Below, in pieces: positions 22,392-33,600 of a DNA stretch of 64,000 nt. Position 1 is the stretch's first letter; every line of letters begins with the position of its first letter. The stretch is from Ustilaginoidea virens. Its lineage: Eukaryota > Ascomycota > Sordariomycetes > Hypocreales > Clavicipitaceae. The stretch lies in contig NC_057319.1 of assembly GCF_000687475.1 (NCBI RefSeq), forward strand, positions 3,958,001 to 4,022,000, written 5' to 3'. The notes beneath the pieces are model-generated. The model did no database searches and was not told the DNA's origin. It worked only from the letters and a program-made list of their open reading frames with translations. A program made the position numbers and the translations under genes.

Positions 22392-25300
22392 CAGGCAGGA
22401 GACGGGCTCCTTGTCAGTGGGGGTGGGGGTTTCACGATGCAGGGGCAAAGTCTTGCGGCTCTCTGGGGAATATGTATGTGTGTGGCGGTAGCTTCATATT
22501 CGCGGGGCCTTGGAACCGGAGTGATGCCTCGGGGAGGAATGTGAGGGGGGGTTCGGGGAATACATGGTGTCGGCGAGGGAAAGCGGGTGGTGCAGTTGTT
22601 GGTATCATGCGAAAGCAAGTGGGAAAAGGCGACAGGGGGGAATGCCCGTGCAAAGAAAAGCTTGACGCTTCCAACGGAGCAGGAGCAGGAGCAGTAGATT
22701 TGAGGGTTGCATGAGGCGTGGTTGGTCTAGAGGGAGGACTAACTATTGGGATGAGATGAGAACCCGTTGCCGAGGTTCTTTGGGCCGCTGCCCGGCGCCC
22801 GTGGATGTGCAAGTTCGTTTAGCCGTGCGACAGTTGGCACATGGCCAGTCTTTGTCACAGCGTATCTAGAGTATGCAAGGTTGAAGACGAGCCAAGCTGT
22901 CAGCCTCGTGGGATCGTGAATGGCGGAAAGGGGGGGAAGGGGGGTTGTTGATGAACGGAGCCGCAGCAAGTCCCCGCGCAACAGCGGGGGATTTATCAAC
23001 CACGCACGGGCGACGGCAAGGGGGGAGGAGGGAGAAGAAGAGAAAAAGAAGAAGGGTCGCACAGCCCAGGGCGATGGCAACATGGCTTGCGCCTTGGCTT
23101 GACGGCTGTCGATGGCGGCTGATGGCGGTTGATGGCTGTTGCTGTACACCGTACCATTCAAAACCAAACCCCCAATGATCGGCCCCCCCTGGGCATGGAC
23201 GTGGGAATATGACGCGCACCTTTCTTAATCGACATTGATCACACTTTATTTACAGTTTCAAGCACTACTAGTTAGCACAGTTCGACGCAAAAGTACGTTT
23301 GAGGCGAAGCAGGCTGGGGGCGGTTTACATGAACCAGCAACGACAAGGCACGCCTGGCCCAGGACGAGAAGGCATCATCATCACTGACGACGACGACGGC
23401 CGCGGCGCGTGGAGACGGCGCAAAAAGAAAGAAAGAAAGAAAAGAAAAAAAAAAAAAAAAAAGGCAGCGAGGGCAGGCAGGCAACGGAAGAGAGCGGCCT
23501 GGTGGTGGGTGACACAAAGATCATGCCGCCCTGCAGCAAGACAGCAGCAACCAGACGGGGAAGTTGTAAATCAACGTTGAAAGCAGCAGCAGCAAGCAAG
23601 CAGCAACTTACAGCTCTTCGGCCAGCGGCATCGTCGGCTGCCGCGGGCGCAACTCCCATGCTCAGGCCCTGGGCTCTGTTCTGCATGGCGCTGGCTCCCT
23701 TTGGAGATGGGACCTTGCTTGTGCGCAGGCTCAAACGACGGGCTGGAGCATGTACGGACGGTAATAACGGTCAAGTCGGGTGCAATATGGGCAAAGGTGG
23801 TAAAAGGTCCAGGTTCGGTGAAACGACCGGGCGAGGCGAGCCGGGGCAGAGGCAGACTTGGGGGCGGGACGGGGGGGCTGTCAATGAATGGTTCGACGGG
23901 CTGGTTCGACGGGCTGGTTCGACGGGCGACCGTAGACGCGGCTCTTTTTTGCCGAGCCCTGTCCTGCCTTGAGGGCCTATGCCCGACCGGTTTGCTGTTC
24001 AGCTTGGCTGAGGTTGCAGGTTGCATGCGAGTCGGAGGCAGAGCATGATACAGTACGGAGTAGCATCTGCAGGCCGTGAAGTGTGAATGGGGGTTTGAAC
24101 CAGACTTTTGCAACCCGGCATGCAAATGAGGAAGCCAAATCAGGAAGCCAATCAGAGGCGCTGCCATTTGGAGTCGCTATTCCGCTTTCGCTGGCTACTT
24201 GCATGGCACGTGGTACTTGGCACTCCGAACTTGGCACTTCGCAGCAAAGCGAACGAGGTATCCCGTACTCCGTACCGAGTACAACGCTCTGGACCTTGGC
24301 GGACGGGGGTGGGGGCGGGAGGGGTTCGAGGCCAGGGCCGCTGACAGACGGCGATTCAGGGAAGGACATGGATGGAGCCTAGTCGCCGCCGCTCTTGTGC
24401 GTGCCTCTCTTGTGCCGCTCTAGTGCCGCTCTGCTGTACTCTGTATCTGCTGTATGTACTGATCCCGATGTCTGGCTCGGCCACGGAGACGCGTGCTTGT
24501 CGCGCGCAGGAAAACGCAGGGAAAAACGCAACCATTGACGTGCGGGTTTGGGCTGGGTACGTACCTGGGGTGGACCAACGGGTCCCCGGTTACGGAGCTA
24601 GTCCCACCCCCCCACACACTCTCACACACCCCCACTGGCGCCAATACAGGTACCTCGATAATAAGTGCTGACATTCCGTGGCAAAGGCCACCTTCCTTTC
24701 CTTGGCGCCTTTCCTTGGCGACAAGATAGAGATGGCCGCGCGAGTTGACTCGACGAAAAGACTTTGCTGGGCGAATAGACACGACGGGGTTTTGACAAGT
24801 CCCAACTTCCAAGGACGCAAAGCAGCCACGAGACCCACTCTTCTCGCCGAGGCGGGGATACTCTGCCAGCTAGCTTCAAGAGGCGGATTCCATCGTTTGG
24901 CGTCGCGACGGACGCCCAGACGGATTCCCCGTGGCTGTACTCCGTGCTCGGTAGATCAACGTAGCTCGGTTTTTCTGCATCGGCAGCCCGCGGCGACCGC
25001 TTTCGAAGCCCGTCGGAAGCGGCCTGGCCTGGTACTTAGTCTAACCCAAGGTACTCCGTACCCACATACGCGCTACCTGGGCCAAGCCCCACCTCGCCAA
25101 CGGCCACCCCACCGATGGGGCGGGCTTGAGCACCGGATAATTGACATACGGTTTAGATGAATTCAATCTTCTTCACGCCTTGCACCAGCACGGCCTTCGC
25201 CTACACCTACGCCTACGCCTCCACCTCCACCTCCACCTCCACCTCCACTTCCATCTATACCTTTGAAGGTGGAGCACCTTCACCGGCGCACGCGACACCA

Positions 25301-26041
25301 TGGACACTACAATATCAATATCCACACACAATGGTACCTGCTACCCATTGTCCTGGCGTGTACAAGCTTTACTCGATCCAGACGCGAGGCCGCTCGGCGC
25401 TCACCTTCCTCGCTCGACGGTCCTCGCTCGACGGTCCGCGCCAATTCGCCATTCGCAGAGCCTGCGCCAAGGGCAATCGCAATCCCGCATGCCGTTGCCA
25501 CGCAGTCTTGGGCTCCACAATGTTAACACTGTCTACCCCTAGCCAAGCCGCCCATACCATGCCAAAACTTAATTGTCGGCTAGGCCCAGCCTCGCTCGTG
25601 CCAAGCGAGGTATCAATCATCAACATGACCCGGCGAGCCTGAAATCGACGCTAGGTTAATCTAAATGTCATCTCATCAAGCAAAAAACCCCCATCACCCA
25701 GACTACACGCAGTCGAGGCCAGAGTCGGAGCAGCAAGATTGAGGCACATCACTAGCGAGCGACCTCTCCTCCGTGACATCTCAGTCTTCACCAGACTCAA
25801 CCCTGACGTTGTTGGCGCTTGCTCGACTCGTTCTTGTGGCCACCGATTGTTTCTTAACCGGATAGTATAATCGGATATTGCTCGGTGACGGTCCTGAGAC
25901 GGTTTCAAGGCCAAAAGCATATAGCATCGGATGAGCTAATGACACAGATGCCTGGCGCCTTTCGAGCACCCTCCTCCACATCAGCTTCCAGTGAACTAGC
26001 TTCCTCAAACATAGCTCAAACATAGGCTCGCTGCAACTCTC
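22392..26041. other. 3.6-kb intergenic region
   Basis: No gene supported. Contains the upstream region of the regulator, an A-rich run near 23442-23462, repeated near-palindromic ACTCCGTA/TACGGAGT words, and a CTCCAC/CTACGC repeat at 25201-25255. The ABC transporter promoter lies at the right end. Confidence 0.5.
25201..25255 (+). repeat. CTCCAC hexanucleotide repeat
   Basis: Hexamer array beginning with CTACGC-type variants and passing into perfect CTCCAC units. Non-coding. Confidence 0.75.
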
Positions 26042-29000
26042 ATGGCCACTGATCAACACAGGGCATCCAGCACCGAGTCGTCGACTCTGGATGAGACCCA
26101 CTCGTCCATCGCCAGCTCCTACGACAGCCCAGGTCAGCATGGTGACAACGGCGACGACAAGGGCCCCAGAGGCTCCAGCTTTGGATCCCTCCTTCGCGTC
26201 TTCCAGTACAATGACATGGTGGGATGGGCGTTGAATATCATTGCCTGTATGGCCATGCTCGGCGCTGGCGTTGCGTTCCCCTTGATGAACGTTGTATTCG
26301 GAAACTTCATCGACACCTTCAATGATTTTACCAATGGGAGCCTGTCGCCCGATGGGTACATGGAGCAGGTCAACCACTTTGCCTTGTATTTTGTCTACCT
26401 CTTCATCGGCAAGCTCTGCCTGACCTACGTCTGGACCGTCCTCATAAATATTACCGCAATCCGGACGACTAGGAACCTGCGAGTCGACTTCCTTCGCCAA
26501 ACACTGCGTCAAGAAATCTCCTTTTTTGACAGCCCTTCGTCGTCCGTGTCCAGCCAAATCACCACCAACGTCAACCTGGTAAATAATGGCATATCCGAGA
26601 AGCTCGGCTTGATCATCCAGGCTCTATCCATGTTCGTCTCAGCCTTTATCGTGGCTTTCATCGTGCAGTGGAAGCTGACCCTCATTACCTTGGCCATCGT
26701 GCCCTTCAACGCTGTCATCACGCTTGGTTGCATCTACCTGGATGCAAAGTACGAGTACAAAATGTTCAACATTTACGCGGAATCGGGATCCCTGGCTGAA
26801 GAAGCCTTCTCCACCATTCGTACGGCGCATGCCTTCTCGGCCTTTGCGCAACTGACCATGCGCTTCGATGGGATTCTCGAGAGGGCTAGACGACTGGGCA
26901 AAAAGAAATCGCTAATCTATGCCATTCTCTTCCCAACCGAGTTCTTCAGCATCGTAGCAGGCTATGCGCTAGCCTTTTGGCAGGGTATGAGGATGTATTC
27001 GACTGGAGAAATTCAGAGTCCTGGTACTGTGGTGACGTCAGTCCCTCTGCTCATCTCATCGTGGACATTATTATCGAGGCGCCTGTACTAACAAGAGTTT
27101 TGCATTTGCAGTGTCATTTTCGCCGTGCTGGTGGCCTCACAAGCCCTTACCATGATTGCACCTCAAACCGTTGCCATATCCAAGGCCATGGCTGCTGCCC
27201 GCGATATGTTTTCCACCATCGACAGAAAGTCTGCCATCGACTCTCTCGCTGAAGAAGGCACTAAAATTACAGGTTTCAAAGGCGATATTAAACTGCGCGG
27301 TGTGCATTTCTCGTATCCCTCACGACCTAGTGTCCCAATTCTACATGGACTAGATCTCGATATCCCCTCAAACAGAACCACTGCGCTTGTCGGTGCCAGT
27401 GGTTCGGGGAAAAGCACGATATTCGGGCTCCTGGAGCGCTGGTACGCTTACTCTGGTGGCAGCATTACGCTGGACGGTCATAAAATCGAAAATGTCAACC
27501 TATCGTGGCTTAGGAGCAACCTCCGGCTGGTCCAGCAGGAGCCCACGCTTTTCAGCGGCACCATTTTCCAGAATGTCGTGGATGGCTTGACTGGTACCGA
27601 ACAAGATGGCTTGCCGGACGAGCAAAAGGCCTTCCTCGTCACCGAGGCCTGCAAGGCTGCGTTTGCGCACGACTTTATCCAGGAGCTTCAAAACGGATAC
27701 CAGACGAGGATTGGTGAGCGCGGAGCTTCACTATCAGGAGGCCAGAAGCAGCGCATTGTCATTGCCCGCAGCATCATCTCCAACCCCAAAGTGCTGCTAC
27801 TAGACGAGGCGACGAGTGCTTTGGACCCAAACGCCGAGAAGGTGGTGCAAGCTGCCTTGAACAATGTTGCCAAGGGCCGCACCATGGTGGTCATTGCCCA
27901 TAGGTTATCCACCATCAGAAATGCAGACAACATTGTGGTCATGGCCAAGGGAGAAACTGTAGAGACGGGTACACATTCGGAGCTGATCAGTATGGGAGGC
28001 GCTTACTCCAGGCTTGTCAAGGCTCAGGATTTGGGCAAGAAGTCTGGGGTGATCGAAGAGGATCCCGGCGAGGAGAAGGACGAGGTGTTTGCGGATTTGA
28101 ATAAGACACTGACTCACGCGTCAAATTCCGGAACTGCCGCCGAGGAATTCACCTCAGGGGGCGTCAAGAAATACGGACTCGTGCAGGGGCTGTGCTTGAT
28201 TATGAGAGAGCAACCAAGCCTGTGGTGGCCATCGTTTTCTGTATTCCTGACTTCTGTCTGCGGTGGTACGATGCCTTTGAGCCAAGCTCGCATCTACCTG
28301 GGATTACTGCTCATGCTAACCATGTTGTGTGCTCCGCAGGCATTACATATCCCATCTTGGCCATATTGTTTTCCAAGACCTTGGAGGCCTTTGAAACCAT
28401 CGACGTATCAAAAGCCAACTTCTTCGCGCTCATGTTCCTTGTGGTTGCTCTCGGCAATCTCGTCTCATATGCTGTTTGTGGCTGGCTTACGAATAGCATT
28501 GCGCAGGTACGTCTCTCTCTCTATCTCTCTCTCTCATATTATGATCACTGCCTGATGCAATTTTCAGGCCGTCATGAAGCACTACCGTGGCGAGATATTC
28601 GACAACACTCTTCGACAAGACATGTCCTTTTTCGACAAGCCCGAGAACGCAACTGGTGCCCTGGTTGCGCGGTTGGCTTCAGAGCCGACCAGCTTGCAGG
28701 AACTCTTGTCTATAAATATTGCGCTTATTGCAGTGGCCATTATCAACCTCGTCTGCAGCTGTATCCTGGCCATAGCCTACGGATGGAAGCTAGGGCTAGT
28801 CTTGACTCTTGGCGCCCTGCCGTTTGTTGTAGGATCAGGCTACATCCGGATCAGACTCGAATCCAGATTTGAAGAGGACACTGTCGAGCGGTTCGCAAAG
28901 AGCAGCGCAATGGCTGCCGAGGCTGTAATGGGCATCCGGACTGTGGCATCTCTCGCGCTCGAGAAGGCTGTTATCGATCGCTATAGCGAAAAACTCCGAG

Positions 29001-30130
29001 GCATTACGCGGCATTCTATCCGCAGCTTAGGTTTCAAGATGTTCTTCTACTCGATAAGCCAGTCAACGTCCCTGCTCGCAATGGGCCTTGGATTCTGGTA
29101 CGGCAGCAAGCTGGTTTCCACGGGGGAATACTCGTCTGGCCAGTTCTACATTGTCTTCCTAGCTGTCATATTCTCTGGCGAAGCAGCGGCCACGTTCTTC
29201 CAGTACTCGACTAGCATTACAAAAGCTGGCACGGCGATGAACTACATATTCCGGCTCCGACGCGATCGCATCTCCTTGGACGGCGAAGAGGACGACGGCG
29301 GAAATGACAATGCCAGGAACGCCGGCTTGGCTATTGTGTCTGATACGGAACCTCCGCAAGGCGAAAAGGCCAGCGGGAAAGGCTCGGAAATAGCCTTTGA
29401 CAAGGTCTGCTTCTCTTACCCGCTGCGCCCGAAGCAAACGATCCTGCGGGGCGTGGACATGGCCATACAGGCCAGCAAAATGGTGGCGTTTGTCGGCGCC
29501 TCTGGGTGCGGGAAATCCACTATGATTAGCCTCCTGGAGCGCTTTTACGACCCTACGAGCGGACAACTGCGTTCCAACGGCCGGGACGTCCGAACAATCG
29601 ACCGGCGCAAGTACCGGCGCGACATTGCCCTCGTCCAGCAAGAGCCGGTGCTATACCAGGGCTCTATCCGGGACAACGTCTCGCTGGGAATAGAAAGCGG
29701 CAACCCTAGCGAGGCGCAAATTATAGAAGCATGCCAGAGCGCCAACGTATGGGACTTTGTGTCGTCTCTGCCCGAGGGCCTCGACACGCCGTGCGGGAAT
29801 CAGGGCCTGTCCTTATCGGGTGGTCAGAGGCAGCGAATCGCGATAGCCAGGGCGCTTATCCGCAAGCCAAGGCTGCTGCTGCTTGACGAGGCAACAAGTG
29901 CGCTGGACACCGAGTCCGAGAAGGTCGTCAAGGAGGCGCTGGATCGCGCCGCGGCGGGGAGGACGACTATCGCCGTGGCTCATAGGCTGAGCACGATTCG
30001 GGATGCCGACACGATTGTCGTGTTTGCAAGGGGGACTATTGTGGAGGCGGGGACGCACGACGAGCTGTTGACTCGCAAGGGGTTGTATTACGAGATGGTG
30101 TTGGGGCAGTCCTTGGATAGGGAGGCGTGA
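26042..30130 (+). CDS. ABC-B full transporter (MDR/Pmd1-type exporter)
   Basis: A 1292-residue exporter arranged TMD1-NBD1-TMD2-NBD2. Exons: 26042-27036, 27112-28265, 28340-28506 and 28568-30130. Introns are 75, 74 and 61 nt; the first has a perfect TACTAAC branch site. NBD1: Walker A GASGSGKST near 425, signature LSGGQ near 538, Walker B VLLLDEATSALD near 558, H-loop IAHRLST. NBD2: Walker A GASGCGKST near 1081, LSGGQ near 1188, LLLLDEATSALD near 1207, VAHRLST. Both sites look catalytically complete. The first 60 residues are polar and cytosolic. The family pumps hydrophobic or cationic drugs, peptides and secondary metabolites across the plasma or vacuolar membrane. It faces the Pls-like synthetase tail to tail, 528 bp apart, so a role in product export or self-protection is plausible but inferred. 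Confidence 0.93.
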
Positions 30131-30658
30131 TGGGCGCTGCGTCTAAGGCTGGGTTCTCGAACGACGGGCGTTGGGCCAAGCACCTCTGCTGCGGCGGATG
30201 GCATGAGCTCTTGCTAAACGATGCGAGTCAGCACGCCGCGCAGAAAGCCGATCCGGGGCCCTGGATCTCGATGGCGGCGGTTCGTAATGACTCACAAACT
30301 AGTCATTGAAGGAACCAAGGAAAGTCAAGTACCACCTCGCGGCGAAGGAGACGACACGAAGCACGACGCTTGCTATAAGCGTACAATGAAGTTGTTGACT
30401 TGGGATAGAAGTTCTATTCTATTTTGAAGATGTGGTGTGCACAATTCCATCGTCATCCCCGACAGGGAATTGAAATGCGCGTGAAAAAGCAAATGCAAAT
30501 GACACCAACTGTACAATGTTCGCTAAATCCCGATCCAACTCCTCATAGTATACACGTCTTCCGAAAAAAAAAAACCGCCCAACTCTGCTTCCAGATGCAA
30601 TCGCTAAAATCCAAAATCCAGTTCTGTCTAAACGCCCAGGACCCAAAACAGAAGTCGT
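30131..30658. other. Convergent spacer between ABC transporter and Pls-like gene
   Basis: Both genes end here. A-rich stretches could serve as polyadenylation signals on each strand. No gene seen. Confidence 0.5.
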
Positions 30659-33600
30659 CTACCCCTCGGAACACTCGTACCGGGTTTCCAGCAAACCCAG
30701 GTCCTTCTCTTCATCCCACGGCCGGATGGGATTCCCGCTCCACCGAGTTCCCGCCGGGAGGTGCTCGCCACGCATGACCAACGACGTCGGGGCGACAGTG
30801 GTGCCTGACCCGATGCTGGTGCCCGGGAGCGCAATGGCGTAGGGCCCGAGACAGGCTCCCTTCTCCAGGCGCACTCGGTCCAGGCGCATGAGCCGGTCGT
30901 GGAACAGGTGCGTCTGCAGCACGCACCCCCGGTTGACAGTAGCCCCGTCGTCGAGCTGGACGAGCTCGGCCTCGGGCAGCAGGTGGCTCTCCAACCACAC
31001 GCCGCGGCCGATTTTGGCCCCCAGGGAGCGCATGAACAGGGCCAGCAGCGGCGTGCCGTAGCACATGCGGACGAGCCAGGGCATGGCGAGCGACTGCACA
31101 AAAGTGTCGGCGAGCTCGTTGCGCCAGACGAACGAGCTCCATAGCGGGTGCTGCTTGCCGGCTCGGACGACCGGCGTGAGCAGCCACTTGGCCGCGGTGG
31201 TGATTGCGCAGGCGGTCAGCCCTGCCGCCGAGAGCACCGCCACGCCGGACAGCAGCGTGTACACGGCTCCGTGGTGGATAAGGACGTACAGCATGGCGAC
31301 GCCGACGAGGGTCGTCAGCAGCGAGGAGATGAGCAGCGGGCATAGCCTGCACGACTCGATGAGCGCGCGAGCCAGCACCAGCCGGACGGGCGGCTTGAAG
31401 GTGAGGGCTTCGTCGGCGAGGGCCTCGGCCTCCACGCGCCGGGGCAGCCGCATCGGGGGCCGGCCGAGCCACGAAGATCCGGGCTCCATCTTGCGGTCCT
31501 CCGCGGTGCCCAGGACGCCGATGAGCGCGCCGTCGGGAACGCGCACGCCGGGGTGGACAATGGCCGAGTTGCCTACAAAGGTCTTGGCGCCGACGGCCGA
31601 GGCGCCCAGCCGGACGCGCCCGGCGGACAGCTCAAGGGGCGACAGGAGCACGTCGTCTGCCAGGAAGGCGCCGTCGTCGACGTCGAGGAGGGACGGGATG
31701 GGCACGACGGTGGACGACTCGACGCAGCCGCCCACCCGGGCTCCCAGCAGGCGCAGCCAGGTCGGGGTGAGCAGGCTGGCGTAGATGGGGAACAGGGCCG
31801 TCCGGGCGTCCATGACGAGAAAGTGCGTCAGCCAGGCTGCCCAGGCGGCGGTGCCGTGCCACGAGTACACGCCGGGACGGATGGCCAGGCCGGCCAGCCG
31901 GACCAAGGCGACGACGACGGCGGCGTAGATCAAGGTGCTCAGCACGGTGCCCGGGAGCGTCGTCTTGAGCAGGCCGACGCAAAATTTGCGGTAGGTGGTG
32001 CGGTAGTCGCCGCCCAGGACCAGCACGAGCCCCCAGCTGGGCGCGACGAGGAGGAAAGGCAAGAAGTCCAGCAGCAGCAGCGACGCGGTGTACCGAGCGG
32101 CGGTCCAGAACGTCGCGCTGGTGCTCACCGCGTCGAACTTTTCGTCCTCAAAGGCAAAGTGGTCGCCGTCGCCGTCGCGGTCGTGGTTGTCGGTCTTGCC
32201 CGCCGTGCCCTGGACGCTGACGCCCGGCCGCACCGTGGCAAACGGTTCCACCACGGCGCCGGGGAGGAGGATGGACCGGGCGCCGACCCGGGCGCCGGGC
32301 CCGACGGTGACGGATCCGACGTGGAGCTCGTCGCCGTCGAGCCACCAGCCGGCTACATCGGCCTCGGGCTCCACGGCGCAGCTGGTCCCGAAGCTGCCCA
32401 GCCCCGTCACCGGCGGCAGGGAGTGCAGCTGCGCGTCCCGGCCGACCTGGCACCCTAGCAGCCGGGCGTAGTACCCGCACCACTGGGTGCCGGCAATGGC
32501 CGCGATGCGGCTCTGGGCGACGAACCGCTCCGCCGCCCACAGGCGGAGATGCAGGGACCCGCCGCGCTGGTACCGGCCCGGCTTGACGCCCGCGGTGAGG
32601 ATCCGGGCGACGGCCGCGGCCACAACCAGCCGTCCGGGCGTGGTGTTCAGCGCCACCCAGCCGAGGACGACGAGCCACCACGGGAGAGGGTGCGCTCCGG
32701 CCCAGGCGACTCCGAACGAGCCCAGGGACGCCGAAGCGGCCGCCTTGTTCACCAACGCCAGGGCCGCGAGCCATCGGAGCGCCTCGTAGGCAAGCAGGGC
32801 GAGCAGGAAGGGCGCCTGGGCCAGCAGGATCCAGCGCGTGGTCGGGGCCACCGAGCGGGCGGTGACCTCCGTGCCGGAAAGCTGGTCGACGCGCGAGGCC
32901 ATGGCCGCGAGGGTCGGGCACTCGTAGACGTCGGCCACGGAGAGGGTCGGGCACCGCCGGCGCAGCTGCGAGACGAGCTGCGCCGCGGCGAGGCTGGTGC
33001 CGCCGAGGTGGAAGAAGTTGGAGTCTGGCGAGGCGGCGGGCATGCCCAGCAGGCAGCGCCACTGGTCGGCCAGCCAGGCGGTCGTGCCGTCGACGGGGGA
33101 GGAGGCGTCGGCCGGCGCGGGCGGCGAGGGCGGCGGCGGCGTCGGCGGCGGCCAGGGAAGCGCCTTCCGGTCCACCTTGCCGGATGTCCGGATAGGCAGG
33201 TCGGCGACCGTGACCAGCATGGGCACCAGCGTGGCGGGGAGCACCTGGCGGAGGAGCGCGCGGTCCGCCGCGTCGTCGGCGCCGCTGCTTCTGTCGCGAA
33301 CCACGTACCCAACGAGGAGCTGGGTCCCCATCTCGCTCCGTCGTATAGCGCTAGCCGCAGCGCTCACCCCGGGGAGGCTCATGAGCGCCGCGTCAATCTC
33401 GCCGAGCTCGACACGCCGCCCGCCTAGCTTAATCTGCTCGTCGTCGCGGCCGACAAAGACAAGCCCGTCCCTCTCTGCGCGGACCAGGTCGCCGCTTCTA
33501 TAGGCCCTCTGACCGCTAAATACCCCGGCCGGGGCAAACTTGGCCATATCCTTCTCCTGGTCGAGGTACCGCGCCATGCCGACCCCGCCGATGACCAGCT

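Noticed and set aside
22392..23300. Search for a Zn2Cys6 exon of the transcription factor
   Set aside because: No six-cysteine pattern in any minus-strand frame; therefore no upstream exon was added to the model.
31065..33427. Several plus-strand frames (up to 301 codons) over the Pls-like gene
   Set aside because: Shadows caused by strong GC bias at third positions of the minus-strand gene.
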